A DNA stretch of 64,000 nt from the NCBI GenBank assembly GCA_947259185.1, contig CAMYKT010000004.1, forward strand, positions 1 through 64,000, read 5' to 3'. The translations under genes and the position numbers were made by a program. This document shows positions 27,942-40,971 of the stretch, in pieces. This DNA comes from an uncultured Methanobacteriaceae archaeon. GTDB lineage: Archaea > Methanobacteriota > Methanobacteria > Methanobacteriales > Methanobacteriaceae. Under the pieces are notes generated by a model. It was not told where the DNA came from. It did not search any database and saw only the letters and a list, made by a program, of their open reading frames with translations. How positions within the stretch are numbered: position 1 is the first letter of the stretch; every line of letters begins with the position of its first letter.

Positions 27942-29505
27942 TTGGCTAGACAAGCTGGAGAACTCTTTGAAGAGTTTCAAGAACTAACTGCATCAGAATT
28001 TTTCCGAAAAAATAAGCAGATGCTGGGATTTTCAGGTAAAATAAGATCACTTACAATTGTTTTTCATGAATTAATAACCAATAGTTTTGATGCTGCTGAA
28101 GAAGCAGGTATACTCCCTATAATAAAAATTGATCTAAAGAGAGTAGATAAAGATCATTATATTTTAAAACATATCGATAATGGTCCCGGGATCCCGGAAA
28201 ACTTTGTAACCAGAGTATTCTGTACCATGTTTGCCGGATCAAAATTCAGGAATATCCAATCCCGAGGTCAGCAGGGTTTAGGTTGTAGTGGATGTGTTTT
28301 GCTTTCACAGATGACCACAGGTAAGCCAGCAAAAATCATCTCCGGATATAAAGAGAATGGTAAGCTTAAAGGCGTTCAGATGACCCTTAAAATGGATGTT
28401 AAAACTAATCAGGGGCTTATACTGGATAAAAAAGAAGTTGAAGTTACTGAAACAGGAGTATGTATTGAATTGCAGTTTAAAGATGTTTCATACTCCTTAT
28501 CTGAACAGGGCGCCTTTGAATACATCCGAAGAACCATGATTGCCAACCCTCATGCTAAAATAACATTCCGTGACCCTACCGGCCATAAGTATATATTTAA
28601 TAGAGCTACAGAAATCATTCCTCCACTTCCTAAAGAAGTTTTACCTCATCCCAGGGGAGTAACCGCAGATGATCTTATTTTCATGGCCAAACATACTGAT
28701 AAGCGTCGTTTCAGAAGTTTACTCACCAGTTCCCTATCCAGAATGTCCACCAAAAGGGTTAATGAAATTGAAGAAATGACTGGAATTGACCTCAATAAAC
28801 GTCCTAAAGATATGAAATGGGATGAAGCAGAGAAAATAGTGGAATTATTCGCTAAAATGGACTTCATGGCCCCCCCTACATCTGGTTTAATTCCTATCGG
28901 ATCTGATCAAATTGAAAAAGGATTAATAGAAATACTAAAACCAGAATTTGTAACTGCCACCACCAGAAAACCGGTTACTTACAAAGGAGGAGTGGCCTTT
29001 ATTATCGAGGCAGCCATTGCCTATGGAGGGCAGGCTGGCAGAGTAGTTGGAGAACAACGAAAAGCAGAAATAATGAGATTTGCCAATAGAGTACCCCTTA
29101 CCTTCGATCAGGGAAGCTGTGCCATAACAGAGTCCTTAAAAAGTATAGACTGGAAGAGGTATGGTATCAAGGATCTGGAAAACGCCCCGGTGACAGTATT
29201 TGTTAATATCGTGTCTACTAATGTGCCTTACCTTTCCACAGGAAAGCAAAGTGTAGCCCCTGAACCTGAAATTTTGCATGAAGTACGCCAGGCCTCCATG
29301 AAAGTAGCCCGGAAAATGCAAAAATACTTGAGGGCTAAAAAAGCTGCTAAAGAAGAAGAAATGCGTTCCAAAATCTTCGAAACATATGTACCCGTTATTC
29401 TTAGAGAAGCTGCCAATCTAGCAGGTACCTCAGTTCCAGAATATGAAGAAGTCCTGGCCAAGGTAACCCGCAGGGCCAAGGCAGAACTACTGGGGGAGAC
29501 TTTAG

Positions 29506-29513
<8 letters not shown>
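27942..29513 (+). CDS. top6B: DNA topoisomerase VI subunit B
   Basis: The 523-residue GHKL ATPase subunit shows the N-box ELITNSFDAAEEAG, DNGPGIP, the RGQQGLGCSG lid motif and, later, the switch-lysine region GKQSVAP of the transducer domain. Top6B dimerizes on ATP binding and drives DNA strand passage with Top6A; this enzyme decatenates archaeal chromosomes. The start is TTG at 27942 with GGAGGG five bases upstream; an in-frame GTG at 27927 lies just before that site. The 3' end overlaps top6A by eight bases, so the subunits are coupled. Confidence 0.96.
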
Positions 29514-30564
<1,051 letters not shown>

Positions 30565-30580
30565 AACTAAATTGAACTAT

Positions 30581-30611
30581 CCCCTTTATTTAAGGGGCAT
30601 TTTTCTTTTTT
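30581..30611 (+). terminator. Hairpin terminator after top6A
   Basis: CCCCTT and AAGGGG form a 6-bp stem around TATTT, followed by CATTTTTCTTTTTT on the plus strand. This is a clear intrinsic-type stop for the top6BA transcript. Confidence 0.65.
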
Positions 30612-30837
30612 AATCAGTTATCTAATTAAATTTTTTTTCAGCAAAGTCTATAGTTCCTCTGATTCAAAATAATAAGTAAAAAAGATTATTTAACACCAGG
30701 AACTTATGTATTTTGGTCACTATTCTCAGGTAAGTGAATTGAAAAATTAATTAAAGAATATTAAATAAATTTTATTATTTTAAAGCTGTTTTAACTAAAT
30801 TAATTGCTATCTAAATTAATTTAGGGCTTCTATTAAA

Positions 30838-31335
30838 TTAAATATTCTTATGAGTTTTCTGAGAATCAAAGACAATAGTACTATCAGCTGAGTTTTTCAA
30901 AGCTATACTTAAGCCCGGCTCCGCTCCAATCAGTATGGTTTGTTTGCCTTTTTCCTTGGCAATATTTAATAATGGCAAAAAATCAGCATTTCGAGTCATT
31001 AGAGCAATAATATCAATATGCGGATTATAAATAAGTTCAAAAGCCTCTACTGCCAGTTGAACATCAATATCCCCTGCTACAATTAATGGAGAAAGTCCTT
31101 GATTAACTATAGCTTCAATAAGTTTATCAGAAGCATATTGATTTAGAAGTACTTTACCAACTTTCATATTTCCACTTTCTCCAATTAATTCTTTAACAGT
31201 TTCTAGATCCAGATTAAATTCCTTTCTAAGCATATTGGGTCCATCTACCAGTAAACCTACCGTTTTTCCCCCTGATTTTCTGGTTTTTAATGGTAAATAT
31301 TCTTTAAAGGAGGTTAATTTTTCCAAGTTACGCAT
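30838..31335 (-). CDS. NYN-domain protein (PIN-like nuclease fold)
   Basis: The protein of about 165 residues has the acidic residues of the NYN/PIN fold: VGLLVDGPNML near 27-37, AGDIDVQLAVEAF in the middle and LMTRNADFLPLL in the C-terminal half. The family is a predicted metal-dependent RNase and matches an archaeal group I know as NYN domain proteins. I chose the second of two close ATG codons (31335), because GGGAGG lies six bases before it and touches the first one (31341). It is a single gene; the GyrI-like gene lies upstream on the same strand after about 200 bases. Its RNA target is unknown. Confidence 0.82.
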   Translation of the reverse strand: MRNLEKLTSFKEYLPLKTRKSGGKTVGLLVDGPNMLRKEFNLDLETVKELIGESGNMKVGKVLLNQYASDKLIEAIVNQGLSPLIVAGDIDVQLAVEAFELIYNPHIDIIALMTRNADFLPLLNIAKEKGKQTILIGAEPGLSIALKNSADSTIVFDSQKTHKNI

Positions 31336-31538
31336 TTTCATCCTCCCAAATTACTAATAAATTTTGACTATTAACCCTATAAATAATTAAAATTAAGTTT
31401 TCCCGATTATGAAAAATAAGGGTTAATATATAATAACTATAAGTTTATATGTCCCCCTAATAGTATATAGCTATGCACAAATCTGGCCAGAATTCCGAAT
31501 TCTTTTAAATAGAAAAAATAAAAGAGATTTTTTTGTTT

Positions 31539-31997
31539 CTACTCTTTAGAAACCGGGAACTGAACTTCAGTTAGCAAGTCCTCTGGTTTTTCCATAGATG
31601 GATCATTGAGATAAATTTCAGTAACAGGCCCCACTATTTCATAGTTATTTTTTATAGCATATTCTACCAGACCATGGATAACCGGCCCCACCTCAGTATA
31701 AGGGCCTTTATGAATAGCACTTATTACATTTTGGGATGGTATTTCCTTAATCTTAAATTTATCATCACTGGAAGCTTTCCCTTTGAATGAAAACCCAATT
31801 TCATACTCCAGTTCATCTTCAAGGACTTCTTCGGGAGAGTTGTAGTATGTTCCATATACCATGCCAGTCATGGTTAGATTGTTTTCCACTAGCCAGAGGC
31901 CTACCTCCTGAATATAGTCTGGAATTTTCTGGTAGCTTCCCCGGCACATCCGGTGGACTACTCTTACCTTTTCTGTGCTTTTTTCCTTAATTTCCAT
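31539..31997 (-). CDS. GyrI-like effector-binding domain protein
   Basis: The 152-residue protein consists of one GyrI/AraC effector-binding fold (SHS2 repeats). It shows VRVVHRMCRGSYQKIPDYIQEVG in the first half and AIHKGPYTEVGPVIHGLVEY in the second, with the typical acidic CTD segment TEVQFPV at the end. Such proteins bind small hydrophobic ligands, and some hydrolyse toxic cyclopropanoids. There is no DNA-binding domain. It is a stand-alone gene, with no adjacent partner that suggests the ligand. Confidence 0.85.
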   Translation of the reverse strand: MEIKEKSTEKVRVVHRMCRGSYQKIPDYIQEVGLWLVENNLTMTGMVYGTYYNSPEEVLEDELEYEIGFSFKGKASSDDKFKIKEIPSQNVISAIHKGPYTEVGPVIHGLVEYAIKNNYEIVGPVTEIYLNDPSMEKPEDLLTEVQFPVSKE

Positions 31998-32117
31998 TTA
32001 AACCACATTAATAATATGTGCTTTCCAGTTAATATTTTTTGCCTTGCCCTGATTTAAAGAATTTGATAAATAGAAAAAAAGCGACCCCTAGTTTCCGGAA
32101 AATCTATTAAAAATAAA

Positions 32118-32203
32118 CGCCGAGACTGGGATTTGAACCCAGGACGAGCAATAGCTCAACAGGATTTCGAATCCTGCGCCTTACCAGACTAGACTATCTC
32201 GGC
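32118..32203 (-). tRNA. tRNA-Ser (CGA)
   Basis: An 86-base class II tRNA on the minus strand. The acceptor stem GCCGAGA/TCTCGGC, discriminator G, T-loop GGTTCAAATCC and a long variable arm are visible. The anticodon loop reads TTCGAAA, giving anticodon CGA for the UCG codon. CCA is not encoded. It lies 360 bases from a second serine tRNA on the same strand. Confidence 0.95.
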
Positions 32204-32648
<445 letters not shown>

Positions 32649-32901
32649 TAATAATCTGATTAAATAAAATTTGGGTTCATCTTATAAAAATATTTTCATT
32701 CCTCAATCTATGGAGGGGCCTTTCCAAATGCCTTAGAATAGCTTCTTCTCAAGCCAGATGTAACATCTGTGACTATAATGGTATGTTCCATATCCCTACC
32801 CCGGAGTGGGTAAAAAAACTAAAAAAGAACCCCAATATAAATTAAATTGTAGATATTTACCAGAAAGAGGATATTAATATTAAATAAAAGGAGGTATTGA
32901 T

Positions 32902-33543
32902 GTGCATAATCCGGATCAGGAACATTACTGGGATGAGGTAGCTGAAGAAAAAGAATTTCCCACCCCATTCCAGTTTGATGAATTTGAAAAATATGTATCC
33001 CCTGATATGAGTATTCTGGATGTGGGTTGTGGTTATGGAAGAACCCTGGCTGAACTAAAAAGTAGAGGATTCCATAATTTAAAGGGCATTGATTATTCCC
33101 AGGGGATGATTAACCGGGGCCTGCGACTTTATCCCGATTTGGATTTGATAAAAACTGATGGTAAAAAAGTACCCTGTGGTGATTGTGAATTTGATGTGGT
33201 GATACTTCTTGCGGTTTTAACCTCCCTTTATCATGATGATGATCAGAGAGAATTAATATCTGAAATTTCCCGGGTTTTGAAAAAGGATGGAATATTATAT
33301 ATCAATGATTATCTATTAAACCAGGACCAGAGAAATAAGAATCGTTACCAGAAATATAAAGCAGATTACAATATTTACGGAGTTTTTAAGCTCCCAGAAG
33401 GTGCAGTTTTCAGACACCATACTACTGAACATATTTTAAAACTTACTGAAAGTTTCAAGCCGTTAGTATTTGAAAAAACAGTATATGATACTATGAATGG
33501 ACATATATCCAATGGATTTTATTATATAGGGCAAAAAAAATGA
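32902..33543 (+). CDS. SAM-dependent class I methyltransferase
   Basis: The 213-residue protein has the Rossmann methyltransferase motifs: ILDVGCGYGRTL near 36-47 (motif I), LKGIDYS (motif II acidic residue) and FDVVILLAVLTSL (motif IV region). The substrate is not indicated. I take GTG at 32902 as the start, with GGAGG seven bases upstream; an ATG two bases earlier is out of frame. It lies just inside the accessory region that begins after tRNA-Ser(GGA). Upstream is a G+C-richer spacer with a palindrome; downstream is a 485-base gap before katG. Confidence 0.85.
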   Translation: MHNPDQEHYWDEVAEEKEFPTPFQFDEFEKYVSPDMSILDVGCGYGRTLAELKSRGFHNLKGIDYSQGMINRGLRLYPDLDLIKTDGKKVPCGDCEFDVVILLAVLTSLYHDDDQRELISEISRVLKKDGILYINDYLLNQDQRNKNRYQKYKADYNIYGVFKLPEGAVFRHHTTEHILKLTESFKPLVFEKTVYDTMNGHISNGFYYIGQKK

Positions 33544-34028
33544 TTAATATTATTTTTAAACAAGGAATCATACTTCAAAAATTATAAATTATATTTTTTG
33601 ATAAATTCCCTGGCTTTTACGATTTTTAGGACTTAGACTAAAATAACTAATATATCTATATATGCAGTAGGCATTTATAATCTAATCTTGTAACGCCGGT
33701 TTATCTAGGAGTGTGTTGCAGTATTTTGAATACCTACTCCAGAAGTCATGATTTTTTTCATCAGCAATGCAATTAAAATAATAGTTAGTTATGGATGATA
33801 ATTTGTGGTAATCCACACTAGAATATTCAAAAGTAAGTTATGGTGATATGAATTTTTGTGGCACAGGAGTTTAGAAAAGGCATTTTTTATTTCTTCAGTA
33901 GTATTAACCAATCTCCATAAAATACCATACTTTGTTAAAGAATAAAAATTTCCCATATTCTATTGGATGAGTAAAAAGAGTAAAAAAAATGTTTAAAAAA
34001 AACTTAATTGGTAGAATATCGACTTTTT
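33544..34028. other. Intergenic region between convergent genes
   Basis: This 485-base gap lies between the methyltransferase gene (plus) and katG (minus). I find no coding frame or tRNA. It holds a nested inverted repeat at 33708-33740 (GGAGT/ACTCC outside, GTATT/AATAC inside). The right end is A-rich and could aid termination of the plus-strand transcript. Confidence 0.6.
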
Positions 34029-36203
<2,175 letters not shown>

Positions 36204-36449
36204 AATTTCACTCCCTTTTTACCCGTTATTACCTCATGTAATTTACAGAAACTGCTGGATCTTGTGTTTTGGAGCTTATGATTTAAAACATATTATCAGA
36301 AAAATATGATTTAATTTTTATCTCCTTATTACTAGTTATTATGGGAATAAGTTTTATTAAAAAATTTTTATTTATTGGTAATTTTTTCATTTAGTTTCTA
36401 AAGACATGATAAAATATTATGTATCTCTAAATTCATAGAATAGTAGTTT

Positions 36450-37502
36450 TTAAACATTATTTTTATCCTTAACCCGTTCATCCCGGTAAACCTTTAAGGC
36501 CCCATAGGTTATTCCCAGTATAAGAGGGCCTATAAAGAGTCCTGGGAGCCCCATAGTTACTGCTCCATAAATGAATCCCAGAAGAAAAACCAGGGGATGT
36601 ACTTCTGAGTATTTAACTGAAATTTTAGGCCTTATGTAAAAATCAGTGCTGGTTTGAATAATCCAGCCCAGAAAAATCACCATGACCCCCTGGAAAGTGT
36701 TGCCTAGGAGTATACTCACAATACCTATTAAACCATACACTATCCATGGTCCGATTATGGGTATGAACATGGCCACTCCACTGACAATGGCCAGTAAAAT
36801 AACATAAGGATAGCCCAGTAAGTAATAGATTATACCAGATAATATCCCCAAAATCACTGCTGGGATAACATTGCCTGCTATGATACTTTTCAAGACGTCT
36901 TCAGCACTTTTGACAACTTTCTTGTAAAATTCGCGGTCACCAGAAGGTACCATGTCTTTAATAAATTGGATTACCTTATGTCCATCCCGGGCAAAGTAAA
37001 ATGTTGAAAAGAGTAATATGAAAATCTGAGCTGCCAGGGCAGGAATAGAGCTAAGTATGGAAATAGTCTGACCATATAAAAAGGATATAAACTGTATGAT
37101 TCCATACTGTATTATATCCAGAACTTCTTCTGATACCCCGTTTAGTGGAGTTAAGTTGCGGAGGGTGGTTCCAATCCTGCCACTCTCAGTTAAATTATCT
37201 GGTGAAGATCGGGGAATACCTTCTACAATAGATCCGGCTATAGTCAAAAACTCACCAAAGGTGAAGTAAAATAGTACTAACAAAGGAATGGTCAGTATTA
37301 TAATCCCCAGGCTAATAGATAATGATTCATATTTAGCATAAGGCCGGATTTTTTCGGAAATGAATCGAACATAGTAGGCTAAAATAGCCCCAAAAATTAC
37401 AGTGGACAGTACCGGAGTTAAAATGGCAAATGAAATAATGAATAAGAACACTAATAGAGGAATAATGGTTGAAATAGATATTTTTTGAAAATAGGGAAAC
37501 AT
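36450..37502 (-). CDS. AI-2E family transporter
   Basis: The 350-residue membrane protein has about seven to eight hydrophobic segments in the PerM/TqsA (AI-2E) order: two N-terminal helices, a polar loop at about 80-130, then a cluster including AGNVIPAVILGILSGIIYYLLGYPY and the C-terminal HPLVFLLGFIYGAVTMGLPGLFIGPL. The family includes exporters of autoinducer-2 and, in some bacteria, Na+/H+ antiporters; in methanogens the substrate is unknown. It is monocistronic, downstream of katG's promoter region and with a 336-base gap before the next gene. Confidence 0.9.
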   Translation of the reverse strand: MFPYFQKISISTIIPLLVFLFIISFAILTPVLSTVIFGAILAYYVRFISEKIRPYAKYESLSISLGIIILTIPLLVLFYFTFGEFLTIAGSIVEGIPRSSPDNLTESGRIGTTLRNLTPLNGVSEEVLDIIQYGIIQFISFLYGQTISILSSIPALAAQIFILLFSTFYFARDGHKVIQFIKDMVPSGDREFYKKVVKSAEDVLKSIIAGNVIPAVILGILSGIIYYLLGYPYVILLAIVSGVAMFIPIIGPWIVYGLIGIVSILLGNTFQGVMVIFLGWIIQTSTDFYIRPKISVKYSEVHPLVFLLGFIYGAVTMGLPGLFIGPLILGITYGALKVYRDERVKDKNNV

Positions 37503-37838
37503 GTAATCACCTTATATTTTAATTAGTTTTAAAAACTGGATTCTAAGTTTAATAATAAGAATAGATTTAAGAAAAATCGATTTTTAATGAAATTTCTAAA
37601 CTGTTATTGGTGCTTATCAAATAAAGATTTGTGGATTTTTAAAATATTTTAAAGGGAGTGGTTTTTATTCCTAAATTTTTTCAGTAGGTGTAAACTTCAG
37701 GAATATCCTTTATCTTAATATTAATGATAGGATGGTAATGAGGGAGTTTTAATCAAGCCAATTTAATATCATGTTAATAAAATGCCGAAAATCCTTTTTT
37801 AAATCTAAGGATTTTTAATAAAGTTATTTTTTGTAAAT
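37503..37838. other. Intergenic region with terminator
   Basis: This 336-base gap lies upstream of the AI-2E gene and downstream of the hydrolase gene, both on the minus strand. Apart from the hairpin at 37788-37815, I see only A+T-rich sequence, in which the promoter of the AI-2E gene is expected near its right-hand side relative to 37502. Confidence 0.6.
37788..37815 (-). terminator. Hairpin after the alpha/beta hydrolase gene
   Basis: AAAATCCTT and AAGGATTTT form a perfect 9-bp stem with a 10-base loop, 24 bases beyond the hydrolase stop codon on the minus strand. The T run that follows on that strand is weak (CGGCATTTTATT). Confidence 0.45.
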
Positions 37839-39155
37839 TTAATAAGAGGTTCTCTGGAAAGTTATATCCAACCAATCCAGAATTTTTTTATTGGACAATG
37901 GTAAATTACCCACCTGACAGTGATCTCCTGCCCCTTCTGCTGTTTTAAAGAGTAAGAATGTTTTGGGGCATTTGAGTTGGTCATAGAGCAGAGGGGCCTG
38001 GCCTTTCATGCTTAAATCATTTTCAGAATCGCAAATAAGAGCAGGGCATTTTATTTTCTCAGCTGAATTAATCATATTGCATTCTGAATACTTCAACAGG
38101 AATTCAGCAGGAGACTCTGCTTTAAAGGTGTACATTCCATTTTCAAAAAACCAGGCCATTAAAGTGCTATTCCCCATCCTGATCTCAATTTCAGCATTTA
38201 TATCTTCCGGATTATTTTCAATATATTCCCTTAATTCATCATGGGTAATATTCAAATCAGGGACCATCACCCTAACTGGATCATAAACTCCACCATTAGC
38301 AATCACCGCTTTAATTCTAGGGTCATAGGCCGCCGCCCGGGGGGCCATGTATCCTCCAAAACTAAGACCATAAAAAGCCAGTTTTTCAGAATCCACATCA
38401 CTACGAGATAAAGCATAGCTTACCACAGGTTGTGCTACTTTTTCCCAGTCTGGTCTAAAGGGTAGACCCTGCACCCGGATTACCCTTCCCTGACCTGGGC
38501 CTTCAAATGTTAAAACATTATACCCCCTCTGGTTGGCTGCAACCGCATATACATAGAGTTCTTCCTGAGTACCATCAAAGCCAGTCTGGATAATCAGGGT
38601 CGGCCGTGATTTTCCAGATTCATCTACCGGATAAAAGTAAGCAGGTAAAGTAGTATTTTCATAAGGTATCTCCACTGCCTCTATTTCAGGCCGGGATAAT
38701 CCAGCCGCCATCTGAAAACATTCATGGCTTTTATTCCAGCTGGCAATTATGCGGGGATCTTCCGGGTTACCATGGAGATAAAATTCACTAACCCGGTAGT
38801 AATTACCTGCCCTTAAGTACTGTTCCCGGGCCGTATTATTTTTTCCTTGGGAAAGGCTGTTATTGGCTTTTTTTTCTGTTTTAATGGCAAGCTGGTGCCA
38901 GGCACGATACCAGCTTTCAGTATCCCCTGATTTAATCTCAGAAGCAGCATCCAGGCATTCTTCCACCGAAGATGTGCCATAGGCCGATTGACCTACAATA
39001 CGTATGAATTCAAATTGAAAAGAAGAATCATTGAATAGAACCACTTCCGAATTATAAACTGTGAATTCTCCAATTGTCCAACCAGGATTAGAAAAAATAG
39101 CAAAAAAACTAATTGAAAATATGAGCAGTACTAAGAGGTAGTTTATTTTATTCAT
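37839..39155 (-). CDS. Secreted alpha/beta hydrolase
   Basis: The protein of about 438 residues begins with a signal peptide or anchor (MNKINYLLVLLIFSISFFAIFS). An N-terminal helical domain of roughly 130 residues precedes an alpha/beta hydrolase domain. The nucleophile elbow GLSFGGYMA, an acidic residue in CDSEND and a His in GDHCQVG give a plausible Ser-Asp-His triad. It resembles esterases and acyl-peptidases of the FrsA/dienelactone hydrolase type. I chose ATG 39155, with CCGGTG upstream; a start 18 codons earlier would disrupt the signal peptide. Neighbours on the same strand are a flavodoxin and a CruF-like gene. Substrate unknown. Confidence 0.82.
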   Translation of the reverse strand: MNKINYLLVLLIFSISFFAIFSNPGWTIGEFTVYNSEVVLFNDSSFQFEFIRIVGQSAYGTSSVEECLDAASEIKSGDTESWYRAWHQLAIKTEKKANNSLSQGKNNTAREQYLRAGNYYRVSEFYLHGNPEDPRIIASWNKSHECFQMAAGLSRPEIEAVEIPYENTTLPAYFYPVDESGKSRPTLIIQTGFDGTQEELYVYAVAANQRGYNVLTFEGPGQGRVIRVQGLPFRPDWEKVAQPVVSYALSRSDVDSEKLAFYGLSFGGYMAPRAAAYDPRIKAVIANGGVYDPVRVMVPDLNITHDELREYIENNPEDINAEIEIRMGNSTLMAWFFENGMYTFKAESPAEFLLKYSECNMINSAEKIKCPALICDSENDLSMKGQAPLLYDQLKCPKTFLLFKTAEGAGDHCQVGNLPLSNKKILDWLDITFQRTSY

Positions 39156-39247
39156 ATCAGCACCGGAAAGGAATTTATGCCAGATTGGCAATTGTATTTC
39201 ACTTAACAAAACATTTTTTTAAAGCGAGAAGTTTTATCTTTACCCAT

Positions 39248-39787
39248 TTAGCTCAATAGCCGGGCTATAAATTGGGAATATTTATTTTTATCCCCTGCTC
39301 CCCATACCGTATGTCCGAATTTAGTGGATACTTTAACCTTCATATTTTTATCTTCCAGTATTTGGGCCATGATTGCATTAGAATCCTGATCTTCACTTCC
39401 TGCCAAAGAATAAACAGCAGTAATAATATTAATGGGTTTTAAGTTTTTTAAATAGTTTTCCACTTGTCCTGTGGGTTTGGCACCATAAGTGGGACTGCCC
39501 ACAATCAAGAGATCATATCCGGCTGTATCCACTGCTTCAGTAGATCTAACTCCAGCTAAGGTAACTTCATAACCATTTGACTTTAGATCTTCGGCCATGT
39601 ATGTGGCTGCGGTTTTAGTTCCGCCGGTAAAGCCCGGATCATATACAATCAGGGCTTTGCCCCTGGTTTCTCTGGAAGGTTTTATAATCTGGGAACTTTT
39701 ACTTCTAATAACTCCTATTAACCAGGATATGATCAATATAAGGAGTAATGAACCTATAAATACCCCTATAAGCATTAATATATCCAT
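39248..39787 (-). CDS. Membrane-anchored flavodoxin-like protein
   Basis: The 179-residue protein has one N-terminal membrane helix (about 5-28) followed by a flavodoxin domain. KALIVYDPGFTGGTKTAA near 44-61 is the phosphate-binding loop for FMN, and LLIVGSPTYGAKPTGQVENYL holds the second FMN-binding loop. It would carry electrons at the inner face of the membrane (topology predicted by positive charges after the helix: IRSK). The ATG is preceded by GGAGGTAAAAAC. It lies upstream of the hydrolase gene on the same strand, separated by about 90 bases. Redox partner unknown. Confidence 0.85.
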   Translation of the reverse strand: MDILMLIGVFIGSLLLILIISWLIGVIRSKSSQIIKPSRETRGKALIVYDPGFTGGTKTAATYMAEDLKSNGYEVTLAGVRSTEAVDTAGYDLLIVGSPTYGAKPTGQVENYLKNLKPINIITAVYSLAGSEDQDSNAIMAQILEDKNMKVKVSTKFGHTVWGAGDKNKYSQFIARLLS

Positions 39788-39950
39788 GTTTTTACCTCCA
39801 CTAGCTTATTTTAATCCTTATGGAATTAATAAATATTGCATTAATTTATAATTCAATATTCATATAATATGAAATAAGATTTCAGTTGATGATTTTCAAC
39901 TTGGATATCACACTTAAACTCCTATTTTCTTTTATCTAAGATGATTTATT

Positions 39951-40787
39951 TTAATCTAACTCCTTATTATTCCATATATTGATTAAAGCCAGTAAAGATA
40001 CAAATATCATGGTAAAAATCGTGATTAGTGCCATGGAAATAGTGATGTCATTGTACTGATAAAATACTGATAAAATAGTACCTAAAGCCGTAATACCATA
40101 AACTGCTGCTGCTTCGGACCAGTAAAATTTATTAAATGATTCATAATTTTTAGGGAGGTTCAGGGAGTCGTATCTAGAAATATAAAGGGCAAAAATCTGG
40201 AAAAATAAGTATACCACCAAAAACCATCCCAAGAAGTTGGAGATGGGAACTCCAAAATAAGCTCCCGGAGTTGTCCATACCCAGAGGCCCTGCAAAGTTG
40301 AAGATATGGGGTCCACAGTCAAATCCCACATTACCATAAGAAAAGCCGAAATTAGTGGCACTATAAAAACTTGTTTTCCTCCTAATTTTTGCCCATATTG
40401 ACCGGTTAAAACATGGGCTAACATCCAGGAGAGATATCCTACGGCAAAATAGGCAAATATTATAACGAGAGGAACATTCAATAATCCCAGGGTGGGGGAA
40501 TAATGGTAAAACCCAAAAGGGAAACCTATGGCTATACTCAAATTTTCAAAAAAGAAACTAACCGCCCAGGTAATCAGAAAGAAGACCAGAATATTTTTTT
40601 TACCATAACGCTTTAGTCCATGAAAAATTGCGAATATGAATAAAATGGCTGTAACCAGAAAAGAGTCTAGGGCTAGCAAATTAGGATTTTTATAAGTGAA
40701 CACAAAAAGAATATTAAGTATTAAAAAAGCAAGAATTAAAGACCATCGAAAAAGGCTAAATTTTTTAAAATCTTTTTCTTCCAACAT
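39951..40787 (-). CDS. CruF-like carotenoid biosynthesis family membrane protein
   Basis: The 278-residue protein has seven or eight membrane helices and the motifs of the CruF (carotenoid 1',2'-hydratase, DUF422) family: ENLSIAIGFPFGFYHYS near 81-97 and MWDLTVDPISSTLQGLWVW near 153-171, with acidic and His residues inside the membrane. In halophilic archaea the family hydrates C50 carotenoids. This window has no other carotenoid gene, and methanogens of this order are not known to make carotenoids, so another isoprenoid substrate (for example a polyprenol or quinone-like lipid) is possible. Start is ATG; AGGGGGCC lies upstream. Confidence 0.8.
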   Translation of the reverse strand: MLEEKDFKKFSLFRWSLILAFLILNILFVFTYKNPNLLALDSFLVTAILFIFAIFHGLKRYGKKNILVFFLITWAVSFFFENLSIAIGFPFGFYHYSPTLGLLNVPLVIIFAYFAVGYLSWMLAHVLTGQYGQKLGGKQVFIVPLISAFLMVMWDLTVDPISSTLQGLWVWTTPGAYFGVPISNFLGWFLVVYLFFQIFALYISRYDSLNLPKNYESFNKFYWSEAAAVYGITALGTILSVFYQYNDITISMALITIFTMIFVSLLALINIWNNKELD

Positions 40788-40971
40788 ATGGCCCCCTTCT
40801 AAATCTTATCCTGCATTTAATATATTATTTAAAATATTTAATCTTTTCAAAGTGTTTAGGAAAACATGATGAATGGTTTATTATTCTATGATTTCCAGGT
40901 TGATCCAATAGATTCCAATAAATAGTTATAGTAATTAAAGTTTAGAACAGATATATGTACTTTAGAATCAA

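Noticed and set aside
33544..34028. Riboswitch or stable RNA in the longest gap
   Set aside because: The gap lies downstream of both flanking genes, so a 5' riboswitch has no gene to act on, and no known motif could be recognised.
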